Source: SHZI01 sp032122615
GTDB lineage: Bacteria > Pseudomonadota > Gammaproteobacteria > Steroidobacterales > GCA-2729495
Assembly (NCBI GenBank): GCA_032122615.1
Contig: JAQBGF010000066.1
Location: 1 to 7,333, forward strand
Length of the DNA: 7,333 nt
Reading direction: 5' to 3'
Under the pieces are notes generated by a model. It ran no database searches. It worked only from the letters and a program-made list of their open reading frames with translations, and was not told the origin of the DNA. The position numbers and the translations under genes were made by a program. Below are positions 1-5,474 of the stretch, piece by piece (positions within the stretch are counted from its first letter, which is position 1; every line of letters begins with the position of its first letter).

Positions 1-1
1 G

Positions 2-607
2 ACGGATGGCAACCTGACCGCGGCGCTGGTGTGGAACCTGAAGATTCACGGCGGCACGGCCGGGTCCTTCAACAGCACCGCGACCTTCTACCATCTTGAC
101 CTGGAACTGTTCGATGTCACGAATGCCTCGAACTGGGTGAGTGTGGGTTACTCCCGGAGCACTACCGACAACACCGAGAACCTCTGGCTGCCACTGGCCG
201 CCGGTCGCGAATACGCGTTACAGGTAACGCGGACCAGCGGCCAGGACGACTTCGACTGGCACTATGCGCTGGCGTGGCACACGATCCTGCTGCCCGATAC
301 CGATGGCGACGGTGTGTCGGATCCGAGTGACAACTGCACCCTGAAACCCAACCCGACCCAGTGCGACTCCGACGGCGACGGTTTCGGTAATCACTGTGAT
401 GGGGATTTGAATAACGACAGCGTTACGAACTCTCAGGACACCACGATATTTCGCACCCAGCTGGGTGTCAAGACCACTGCTCCGACCTATAACATTGCTG
501 ACTTCAATTGCAACGGAGTCGTGAACGCCCAGGACGTCCCGATGTTCCGAAAACTGCTCGGACCTCCGCCAGGACCTTCCGGGCTGGTGACGGGCGCCTC
601 CCCCTAA
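2..607 (+). CDS. Secreted protein, C-terminal fragment with thrombospondin-type-3-like repeats and dockerin-like tail (5' end missing)
   Basis: The reading frame is open from base 2, so the start lies outside the window and only about 201 C-terminal residues are seen. About the first 95 look like a beta-sandwich of the kind appended to secreted proteases and other exported proteins (aromatic/hydrophobic alternation, a TDNTENLWLPLAAG strand-turn, an ALAWH end). At nt 296-400 come Asp/Gly calcium repeats (DTDGDGVSD, CDSDGDGFG) with four cysteines, as in thrombospondin type 3 repeats. At nt 404-562 are two dockerin type I-like loops, starting DLNNDSVTNSQD and DFNCNGVVNAQD, each followed by a helix ending LG. 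The second loop has Asn where the fifth-position Asp is usual. The protein ends in a Pro/Gly-rich tail (PPPGPSGL). The enzymatic part is upstream and cannot be named. Export and calcium-dependent folding are inferred from the repeats. The stop overlaps the stop of the convergent hydrolase gene. Confidence 0.8.
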   Translation, partial: TDGNLTAALVWNLKIHGGTAGSFNSTATFYHLDLELFDVTNASNWVSVGYSRSTTDNTENLWLPLAAGREYALQVTRTSGQDDFDWHYALAWHTILLPDTDGDGVSDPSDNCTLKPNPTQCDSDGDGFGNHCDGDLNNDSVTNSQDTTIFRTQLGVKTTAPTYNIADFNCNGVVNAQDVPMFRKLLGPPPGPSGLVTGASP

Positions 608-1422
608 ACGCCGTAGTGGCGAAACCAGTCGAGCAGGCGCTGCCAGCCGTCGACGGCGGCCGCGGCCTGATACTGCGGGCGGTAGTCGGCGTGAAAGCCG
701 TGCTGCGCTCCCGGGTACACGATCAGCTCTGAAGCGTCGCTGGCGGCAGCGAGCGCCGCGCGCATCTGCTCAACGGTCGCCTGGGGTATGGCCATGTCCT
801 GGTCACCGTGCAGCCCCAGAACCGGCCCGTAAAGGCGCGGAGCGACGTCGATCGGGTAGGTACGGCCCTGCGCAATTCTACCCAGCGCACCGGGCCCCGC
901 ACCCACCAGTCGACCGTACCAGGCAACACCGGCACGAATTCCCGGATGATGTGCGCAATACACCCAGACGAACCGCCCGCCCCAGCAAAAGCCTGTGATC
1001 CCGAGGCGGGTGGTATCAGCATGGGCATTTGATGTTGCCCACGCCACTGTCGCGTCGAGATCGCCGAGTACCTGCTCATCAGGCACCTTCTCCACCACGT
1101 TGCTGATGATGGTCGCGATATCCTCGATCTGCGAAACATCTCCCTGGCGCTGGTAAAGATCGGGCGCCACGCTGAAATAGCCGGCCTTGGCCAGGCGACG
1201 GCAGACGTCGTGTATGTATTCGTGGAGTCCGAAGATCTCGTGGACCACCAGCACGACGGGATGCGGGCCATCAGCTTTCGGCCGGGCGTAGAAGCCCGGA
1301 ATGCCGCCGTCGGCCGTCGGGATACGGATGCTGCCCGTTGCCAGGCCCGCACTGTCTGTCGTGGTTGCGCTGGCCGCCAGCGGCTGAACGGCACGCGTGT
1401 AACCGGCCTTGTGCTCTGTCAT
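604..1422 (-). CDS. ysgA: Dienelactone hydrolase family protein (YsgA/DlhH-like)
   Basis: This is a 272-residue alpha/beta hydrolase. The Cys-His-Asp triad of dienelactone hydrolases is visible: Cys146 in GFCWGGR, Asp209 in HGDQD, and His241 in GAQHGF. The glutamate that controls the nucleophile is Glu62 in HEIFG. From memory it matches E. coli YsgA/DlhH over nearly its whole length, including the N-terminal 45 residues, HEIFGLHEYI, GFCWGG, the VAWYG stretch and a C-terminal DGWQRLLDWF. The E. coli protein's physiological substrate is not settled, so the function here is 'hydrolase of an ester or lactone, substrate unknown'. The frame is open upstream to 1584, but the ATG at 1422 is chosen because AGAAGGA lies 9 bases before it, it overlaps the transporter stop as ATGA, and homology begins there. 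It is probably cytoplasmic, since no clear signal peptide is seen. It is the last gene of the sulfur operon. Confidence 0.9.
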   Translation of the reverse strand: MTEHKAGYTRAVQPLAASATTTDSAGLATGSIRIPTADGGIPGFYARPKADGPHPVVLVVHEIFGLHEYIHDVCRRLAKAGYFSVAPDLYQRQGDVSQIEDIATIISNVVEKVPDEQVLGDLDATVAWATSNAHADTTRLGITGFCWGGRFVWVYCAHHPGIRAGVAWYGRLVGAGPGALGRIAQGRTYPIDVAPRLYGPVLGLHGDQDMAIPQATVEQMRAALAAASDASELIVYPGAQHGFHADYRPQYQAAAAVDGWQRLLDWFRHYGV

Positions 1423-1868
1423 CCGGAATTGTCCTTCTGCCTGACCGCCGCCTGGTCTTGCCGCACTATCACCCAGCCCAGCCACTGGCCGGGCAGCATC
1501 GCCGTGACAAAGAGAACGATAGCCGGCGACCCGGTGATGAGTCCGGCGATTGCCGGCCCGGGACACAAACCCGCCAGCCCCCAACCGACACCAAATACGG
1601 CGGCCCCGCCCAGCAGCCGGGCATCCAGGTCGCGGTTGGACGGTAGCGCGAACACCTTGGTCAGCACCGGGTGCGGGCGGCGCAACACGAGCGGAAACAG
1701 CGACGCGGAGACGGCCAGCGCGCCGCCCATTACCAGTACCAGCGTCGGATCCCAGTTACCGGTGATATCGAGAAAGCCGAGGACCCGGGCCGGATTGGTC
1801 ATGCCCGACCAGGCCAGACCGGCGCCGAACAACGTGCCACTGAACAACGCTGCCAGCACCACCTTCAC
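1419..1868 (-). CDS. YeeE/YedE-type sulfur transporter, C-terminal half (DUF6691-like)
   Basis: This is a 149-residue membrane protein, read from the GTG at 1868 (MKVVLAALFSG...). The open frame reaches 2138, but that extension is an out-of-frame reading of the upstream gene. The GTG forms a GTGA overlap with the upstream stop, so translational coupling is likely. Hydrophobic segments are near residues 3-20, 43-63, 86-105 and 113-135. Family signatures are SGMTNPARVLGFLD (21-34), the WDP at 39-41 followed by VMGGA, and GWGLAGLCPGPA (95-106) with one cysteine, Cys102. In this family cysteines line the path of the transported sulfur species. YeeE was characterised as a thiosulfate transporter; whether this split form carries thiosulfate, sulfide or another species is inference. 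The two halves probably form one functional unit. The C-terminus is charged and probably exposed. Confidence 0.88.
   Translation of the reverse strand: MKVVLAALFSGTLFGAGLAWSGMTNPARVLGFLDITGNWDPTLVLVMGGALAVSASLFPLVLRRPHPVLTKVFALPSNRDLDARLLGGAAVFGVGWGLAGLCPGPAIAGLITGSPAIVLFVTAMLPGQWLGWVIVRQDQAAVRQKDNSG
1432..1438 (-). promoter_or_regulatory. Ribosome binding site fixing the hydrolase start
   Basis: AGAAGGA on the - strand, 9 bases before the ATG at 1422. It lies inside the 3' end of the YeeE/YedE C-half gene. It supports the 272-residue start over the longer open frame reaching 1584, whose extra 54 residues are an out-of-frame reading of the transporter. Confidence 0.7.
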
Positions 1869-2281
1869 GGCATTAGCTGCCTGACGACAAACACCGTGAG
1901 CATCCCCGCGGCCATGAATGTCAGCGTGGCAGCCACCGACCGTGGCGAACGGCGAGCGAGCCCGCAGATGCCATGGCCGGAGGTGCAGCCGGCGCCGAGC
2001 CGGGTACCAAGACCCACCAGCAGTCCGGCAAAAACAAGCAACCCTGGCGAGCCCTGCATCACCTGCGGCAAGCCACCCGCCAACGCGGCAACGATGCCCG
2101 CACCCAGCGGCAGGCCGCCGAGAAAAGCCAGTCGCCACGGCCGGTCTCCCGGCGAACTCAGCAGGCCGCCGAGAATGCCGGAGACGCCCGCAATGCGGCC
2201 GTCAAGTACCAGCAGGGCGACCGACGCCAGCCCAACCAGCGCGCCGCCACCGAGGCCGCCAACCCAGTCCGGCGAGATCAT
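1865..2281 (-). CDS. YeeE/YedE-type sulfur transporter, N-terminal half
   Basis: This is a 138-residue membrane protein. Its signature, GLGTRLGAGCTSGHGICG (90-107), carries Cys99 and Cys106 and is followed by RRSPRSVAATLTFMAAGMLTVFVVR. Both are typical of the YeeE/YedE (Sulf_transp, formerly DUF395) family. Hydrophobic segments are near residues 9-26, 30-42, 50-70, 80-97 and 115-134. Single-chain YeeE proteins are about twice this length; here the function is divided between this gene and the next, a common bacterial arrangement. The ATG at 2281 overlaps the persulfide dioxygenase stop as ATGA, so the two are probably co-translated. The likely role is uptake or movement of thiosulfate or another reduced sulfur compound across the inner membrane, feeding or draining the persulfide pool handled by the neighbouring dioxygenase. 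The substrate cannot be read from the sequence. Confidence 0.9.
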   Translation of the reverse strand: MISPDWVGGLGGGALVGLASVALLVLDGRIAGVSGILGGLLSSPGDRPWRLAFLGGLPLGAGIVAALAGGLPQVMQGSPGLLVFAGLLVGLGTRLGAGCTSGHGICGLARRSPRSVAATLTFMAAGMLTVFVVRQLMP

Positions 2282-2967
2282 GCGGGCCGACCCGTTCCGC
2301 AGGCGAGATTGGCCGGCACGGCGATGTCCATCATCTTGGGTCTTGGGAGATGCAGGTTGTCCATCAGCTCGACGTACTCGGCCTCGGTCTTGCCGGCCAG
2401 CCGCGGATTGAAGCGCTTCTCCTCGCCGATCGTCGAGACCGTCCAGCCCTTGTAGTCGTGGCCCGCATACACGAGCGTATCGTCCGGAAGGTGGAACAGC
2501 TTGTTGACGATCGAGTCCCAGGACTTGTGCGCGTCGCCGCTCTGGAAATCCGTTCGGCCGGTTCCCCGGTAGAGCAGCACGTCGCCAGTGAACACCCGGT
2601 CGGCCAGGCGGAAGCTGAAGGATTCATCCGTGTGTCCCGGCGTATACATCGCTTCAAGCTTGAGCCCGTCGCAGTCGATGATCTCGCCATCGCGCACACG
2701 GCGGCTGCACGATGCCTTGCTGAATTCACCCATGACCGTCGCGCAGCCCGTCCGTTCGCGCAGTCCGCCCAGCGCCGTGATGTGGTCCGCGTGAGTGTGG
2801 GTGTCGATAGCCAGCGCGAGCTTGAGATCGAGTTGACCCAGCAATTCGACGTACATATCCATCAACCCAACGACGGGGTCAATGATCAGCGCCTCGCCCC
2901 CGGCGCGGCCTGCCACCAGGTACGTCCAGGTCGAAGATTCCGGGTCGTGTAACTGCCTGAATATCAT
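2278..2967 (-). CDS. ETHE1-type persulfide dioxygenase (metallo-beta-lactamase fold)
   Basis: This is a 229-residue metallo-beta-lactamase-fold protein. The ETHE1 family uses mononuclear iron to oxidise glutathione persulfide to sulfite and glutathione. Numbered from the ATG at 2967, THTHADH gives His57, His59, Asp61 and His62; GHTDES gives His112; FTGD gives Asp129; YAGHDY gives His170. The three iron ligands of human ETHE1 correspond to His57, His112 and Asp129. RGTGRTDFQ, FNPRLAG and the C-terminal MDNLHLPRPK...AVPAN...CG are specific to ETHE1 and exclude glyoxalase II, which has a different C-terminal domain. There is no rhodanese domain. The frame also contains an ATG at 2982 (five extra residues). 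I prefer 2967 because related proteins begin MIFRQL and a weak GGTAAG precedes it. It is probably cytoplasmic and is the first gene of the coupled sulfur operon. Confidence 0.93.
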   Translation of the reverse strand: MIFRQLHDPESSTWTYLVAGRAGGEALIIDPVVGLMDMYVELLGQLDLKLALAIDTHTHADHITALGGLRERTGCATVMGEFSKASCSRRVRDGEIIDCDGLKLEAMYTPGHTDESFSFRLADRVFTGDVLLYRGTGRTDFQSGDAHKSWDSIVNKLFHLPDDTLVYAGHDYKGWTVSTIGEEKRFNPRLAGKTEAEYVELMDNLHLPRPKMMDIAVPANLACGTGRPA

Positions 2968-3013
2968 TAGCTTACCAATCATTTATAAGCAGAACTATCC
3001 GATCAGAAACGGG
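2968..3013 (-). promoter_or_regulatory. Candidate internal promoter/operator region before the persulfide dioxygenase
   Basis: This short gap is AT-rich against a GC-rich background. On the - strand TATAAA (2987-2982) resembles a -10 box; the -35 region (around TTTCTG) is poor. If it is used, transcription would begin close to 2975, which would exclude the ATG at 2982 and leave a very short leader before the ATG at 2967. GCTTA (2970-2974) and TAAGC (2986-2990) form a 5-bp inverted repeat around it that could be an operator half-site pair, but such a short repeat can occur by chance. No regulator gene is in the window. Confidence 0.25.
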
Positions 3014-3037
3014 CTAAAGCCACCGCCGAACTTTAGC
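3013..3037 (-). repeat. Inverted repeat/hairpin over the methyltransferase stop codon
   Basis: GCTAAAG (3013-3019) and CTTTAGC (3031-3037) are perfect 7-bp complements with an 11-base loop, and the stop codon lies in the 3' arm of the transcript. A second perfect pair, CACCGC (3021-3026) and GCGGTG (3036-3041), shares bases with the first, so the two hairpins exclude each other. No U-run follows on the - strand, so this is not a standard intrinsic terminator. It could weaken read-through into the sulfur operon or stabilise the upstream mRNA. Confidence 0.45.
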
Positions 3038-3481
3038 GGTGTAGGCCGTGTAGTTCGCTCCGAACAACGACAGCAATACCCGCTCCTCCGGCACGATCTG
3101 GAATCGCGTCATGTACATGACAAAGGCCGCAGGCCCAGGCAATGTCCAGACGGAAGCCAGAAAAACAGACCAGCCGAGCAGGATGCAAGACAACCCAAGG
3201 TACATCGGATTGCGGGTGACGGCGTAGATCCCTCCGCTCACCAGTGATGACGATGTTTGCGGCTTCATGGGGTTGACCGTGGTCTGCGCCCGGCGACATG
3301 CAGAGACGCCTGCGAAACTGATTCCGCCACCGAGCAACGCGAGAGCGATCGCCGCCGCCGCCCGCACTACCAGCGACACGTCGATAACTGGCGTAACCAG
3401 GGAAATCGCCCACATCGCCCCGGCAATCAGCAGCCCAATGGCCGGCGGAGGAATCCTTAGCTCCAGCGAGGTAAGCCGCAT
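3014..3481 (-). CDS. Isoprenylcysteine carboxyl methyltransferase-like (phospholipid methyltransferase-type) membrane protein
   Basis: This is a 155-residue protein with four likely membrane segments (about 14-32, 38-60, 94-112 and 114-128). The family core is clear: TTVNPMKP (67-74), LVSGGIYAVTRNPMYLG (80-96), the Pro-Glu-Glu-Arg at 131-134, and YTAKVRRWL at the end. In ICMT and PEMT-type enzymes the RNPMY and PEER-like regions form the S-adenosylmethionine site. Known members methylate prenyl-cysteine carboxyls, phospholipid headgroups or other small acceptors; the substrate of short bacterial homologues like this one is usually unknown, and I cannot assign it. The frame extends two codons to a GTG at 3487 that makes a GTGA overlap with the upstream stop. 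I choose the ATG at 3481 because GAGG lies 10 bases ahead of it, whereas it is only 4 bases from the GTG. Either way it is tightly coupled to the JAMM-like gene. Confidence 0.85.
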   Translation of the reverse strand: MRLTSLELRIPPPAIGLLIAGAMWAISLVTPVIDVSLVVRAAAAIALALLGGGISFAGVSACRRAQTTVNPMKPQTSSSLVSGGIYAVTRNPMYLGLSCILLGWSVFLASVWTLPGPAAFVMYMTRFQIVPEERVLLSLFGANYTAYTAKVRRWL

Positions 3482-3483
3482 GA

Positions 3484-4275
3484 TCACAAGGCCTCACATT
3501 GCGATTGCGCGACACAGGCAACCACTGTTGCGGCGTCGAACTCATAGTGCAGGGAGTGCCTCCCGGCCGCATCGTACTCAATGACCTTCCACTCCCGCAG
3601 ATCGTTCCAGCAGATGATGAGGGAACGGAGTTTCGCCGCGTGGGGACCAAGCAGCCGCCGGATGGCGCCCGACGACCGGATATCCGTCTTCGACGGCACG
3701 GTGCTGCCGTTGTGCTCCGGATGATTGTGATACTGCCGGATTTCATCGCAGCGGAGTCGGGCGACATGCTCTTTCCAGCTCGCCGGATTGTCCGCGGCCC
3801 GGCAGCGGAACGGCGTGCCAATCGATGCGGTGACGCGGACCGCCACCCCCTCGCGCATGAAGGCGGTAACGAAAACTTCGCGCCGCTCCCGGAACATACC
3901 AACGGACAACGCTTCTTCGAGTTCCCGCACCGGGCGGCCGGACAGAGCATAGACTTGCTTGAAATGCTCACCTCTTTCCCGCGCCCGGTACTTGTCGAAC
4001 ACCAACGCGATTTGCCGCCTGAGTCCCGCAATCTCGGCGCGGATTACCGATGAACGGTCAGTCTGCACCCGGTATGCCGCAAAGCTGAGGCGCCACAGCC
4101 AGTGCACGACAAGCGGGAGAGCAATCGCAGCGGCCAGCCCCGCCCATAACCTTGTGCCACCGTCGGCAAGTATCACCACGAGAACTACCCCGGCGACCGC
4201 CGGCGCCATGACAGCCATGACCTGCTGACGCCGGAGGTGCCGCAGTTCGTCCCGCAGGGATTCGTAGCGTGACAT
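3484..4275 (-). CDS. Membrane-anchored RadC/JAMM-like (Mov34/MPN/JAB) domain protein, divergent metal site
   Basis: This is a 263-residue protein. A basic N-terminus (to about 17) precedes two membrane helices (about 18-39 and 43-63), then a charged, probably coiled helix (70-125), then a domain that parallels RadC/JAB. That domain has REVFVTAF (132-139), IGT (152-154), and YHNHP with His183 and His185, followed by VPSKTD with Ser195 and Asp198, and a closing RSLIICW strand. RadC has HNHP-x6-S-x2-D; here the distance from the second His to Ser is two residues longer. The catalytic Glu expected a few residues before IGT is not there; Glu133 or Glu142 might substitute, or the site may be altered. 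Positive-inside reasoning puts the domain in the cytoplasm. JAMM proteins are zinc peptidases or isopeptidases; RadC's biochemical role is unsettled. The open frame reaches 4449, but I start at the ATG at 4275, after which the sequence becomes protein-like. The function is unknown. Confidence 0.7.
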   Translation of the reverse strand: MSRYESLRDELRHLRRQQVMAVMAPAVAGVVLVVILADGGTRLWAGLAAAIALPLVVHWLWRLSFAAYRVQTDRSSVIRAEIAGLRRQIALVFDKYRARERGEHFKQVYALSGRPVRELEEALSVGMFRERREVFVTAFMREGVAVRVTASIGTPFRCRAADNPASWKEHVARLRCDEIRQYHNHPEHNGSTVPSKTDIRSSGAIRRLLGPHAAKLRSLIICWNDLREWKVIEYDAAGRHSLHYEFDAATVVACVAQSQCEAL

Positions 4276-4300
4276 CGTTACCGCCGACAAGCCTGCGATG

Positions 4301-4693
4301 TCACCGGGCGGCACGCATTCTGTCGATGCTCCACGGGCCACCGCCCGCCGCCGACAGGTACAGGAAGACGAAGCAATACAACGCCGCCAGCTCGCCTCCG
4401 TTGTGCAGAGGCCAGAATCCCTGGCCCGCGTGAGCCATGAAATAGGCAAACGCCATCAAGCCACACAGCACAAAGGCCACGGGGCGGGTCAACAGGCCAA
4501 TAACGATCAGTAACCCGCCAACCAGCTCCAGCGCGCCCGCCACCCCCATGATCGAGAACAGGTCAAACGGCCCGTGCTGCGGGGCCGGGAAGCCGAGCAC
4601 TTTCTGACCGCCGTGCTGCGCGAACAGGAAGCCCGTGACGATCCGCAGCAGGCTTAACAGGTGGGGCGGCCACGCGGCCAGCAATTTATTCAT
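4301..4693 (-). CDS. DoxX family membrane protein
   Basis: This is a 130-residue protein with four likely membrane helices (about 11-27, 46-66, 70-88 and 100-118). The DoxX signatures are visible: LLRIVTGFLFAQHGGQKVLGF (split here as LLRIVTGFLF and AQHGGQKVLGF, 15-35), GALELVGGLLIVIGLLTRPVA (53-73), and NGGELAALYCFVFLYL (98-113). The family is named after the archaeal thiosulfate:quinone oxidoreductase subunit, but most bacterial members have no proven activity. In Mycobacterium tuberculosis a DoxX protein works in a membrane complex with a thiosulfate sulfurtransferase and superoxide dismutase, which fits a sulfur/redox setting here, though only by analogy. The start at 4693 has GGAG 7 bases upstream. 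A GTG at 4720, immediately after the upstream stop, would add nine residues and lacks homology support. It is 27 bases after the hotdog gene and 25 before the JAMM-like gene, so probably co-transcribed. Confidence 0.88.
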   Translation of the reverse strand: MNKLLAAWPPHLLSLLRIVTGFLFAQHGGQKVLGFPAPQHGPFDLFSIMGVAGALELVGGLLIVIGLLTRPVAFVLCGLMAFAYFMAHAGQGFWPLHNGGELAALYCFVFLYLSAAGGGPWSIDRMRAAR

Positions 4694-4700
4694 TGCGCTT

Positions 4701-4704
4701 CTCC
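4701..4704 (-). promoter_or_regulatory. Ribosome binding site fixing the DoxX start
   Basis: GGAG on the - strand, 7 bases before the ATG at 4693. It favours the 130-residue protein over the alternative GTG at 4720. Confidence 0.65.
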
Positions 4705-4709
4705 AGCCA

Positions 4710-4737
4710 ATTCCGGTCACTCACTTCCAGTCACTCA
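4710..4737. repeat. 14-bp imperfect tandem duplication at the hotdog gene stop codon
   Basis: 4710-4723 (attccggtcactca) and 4724-4737 (cttccagtcactca) are adjacent copies that agree at 12 of 14 positions. The unit junction contains the stop codon of the hotdog-family gene, so the gene's present end may be set by the duplication. This may be replication slippage with no function. Confidence 0.55.
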
Positions 4738-5443
4738 ACGGCACTTCGATCCACACGGCCCGGGCCAGCGCCACGAGGCAACCGCTCTCACCGTAAACCG
4801 CCGACCCCGCCAGACGCTTGCGGCCCTCGAGACCAAGCGGCCACCCCGTCACAACGCAACGCTCCCCCGGTGTGATCTCGCCCCTGATGGATGCACAAAG
4901 CTCGCCAAGAACGATGGCCACATCGGCCTTCGAGGGCAGTACGGCAAATGCCCCCGTGCAGTCGAGTGCCGACCACAGAAACTCCGGGTTCACTCTCGTC
5001 GAGTCACCGGCCAGCGACACATCCGGTTGCCATGGCGCCGCAAGCACGGCTCCGCCCGGCACCTGACCGGGGAAGATCCGCAGCCCGTCCGCCGACTCGC
5101 GCGCGGGCCCACAGACAAAGCAACCCGGGAAATTATGCGCTTTGAAGCCGATGAACGATTTCGAGGCCTCCTCTGCTTCTGCATAGGACGGACCTGGTGG
5201 TACCGCCAGGTCCAGCTGCGCGCGCTTGCCCTCGGCCACCAGCGCGGCGCCGTGGAAAAGCCGGGCCTCGTCATCTGCGTACTCGAGCCGCAACCCGGTA
5301 CTGATGGGCGGTGGCAGCTTGAGACGGACCGCCACGGTTCCGTGCAAATGCCTCGCGATTCGGCCACAGGTGTAACCGCCGTTTCCGGAGCGCGGCGGGC
5401 CACGGAATCGTTCGGCAATCTGAAAGTGCTCGACCGGCATCAT
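4721..5443 (-). CDS. Thioesterase-like double-hotdog family protein with a central CxxC
   Basis: This is a 240-residue soluble protein. The N-terminal half (RFRGPPRSGNGGYTCGRIA, 12-30, then TVAVRLKLPPPIS, 36-48) and the C-terminal half (LWSALDCTGAFAVLP, 156-170, then GERCVVTGWPLGLEGRKRLAGSAV, 193-216) resemble the two hotdog domains of acyl-CoA thioesterase-like proteins. The central linker carries FPGCFVCGP (105-113) with Cys108 and Cys111, then GLRIFPG, a pattern I recall from uncharacterised thioesterase-like proteins. The CxxC could bind zinc or form a disulfide; this is inference. No catalytic residue can be named with confidence and the acyl substrate is unknown. Two ATGs (5443 and 5440) are possible; GGA lies 5 or 8 bases upstream. 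A hairpin precedes the gene. The 3' end overlaps a small tandem duplication. The assignment rests on motif memory, so the family is less certain than for its neighbours. Confidence 0.65.
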   Translation of the reverse strand: MMPVEHFQIAERFRGPPRSGNGGYTCGRIARHLHGTVAVRLKLPPPISTGLRLEYADDEARLFHGAALVAEGKRAQLDLAVPPGPSYAEAEEASKSFIGFKAHNFPGCFVCGPARESADGLRIFPGQVPGGAVLAAPWQPDVSLAGDSTRVNPEFLWSALDCTGAFAVLPSKADVAIVLGELCASIRGEITPGERCVVTGWPLGLEGRKRLAGSAVYGESGCLVALARAVWIEVPLSDWK

Positions 5444-5454
5444 GCTATTCCGCT

Positions 5455-5474
5455 GCGACCACGTCGCTGGTCGC
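5455..5474 (-). repeat. Intergenic hairpin between the DUF4242 and hotdog genes
   Basis: GCGACCA (5455-5461) and TGGTCGC (5468-5474) are perfect 7-bp complements around a 6-base loop. On the - strand transcript the stem ends 11 bases before the ATG at 5443, directly against its GCGGA ribosome binding site. No U-run follows, so it is not a standard terminator. It may protect the upstream mRNA end or modulate initiation of the hotdog gene. Confidence 0.5.

Noticed and set aside
609..621. Possible terminator hairpin CGCC-GTAGT-GGCG at the convergent junction
   Set aside because: The stem is only 4 bp with no T-run on either side, and it lies within the hydrolase coding sequence; too weak to call.
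1869..2138. N-terminal extension of the YeeE C-half gene
   Set aside because: The extra 90 residues are an out-of-frame reading of the upstream transporter gene; the GTG at 1868 with its GTGA overlap and the family N-terminus fits better.
1865..2281. Possible frameshift splitting one YeeE gene in two
   Set aside because: Each half has its own start, a clean stop and a 4-base overlap, and split YeeE/YedE pairs with a DUF6691-type second half are a common natural arrangement.
1918..2952. + strand open frame of 344 codons
   Set aside because: It is antisense to the YeeE N-half and persulfide dioxygenase genes, whose motifs are clear, and it has biased composition and no domain.
3033..4031. - strand open frame of 332 codons in another frame
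   Set aside because: It overlaps the JAMM-like and methyltransferase genes out of frame, and its Ser/Arg-rich sequence has no domain.
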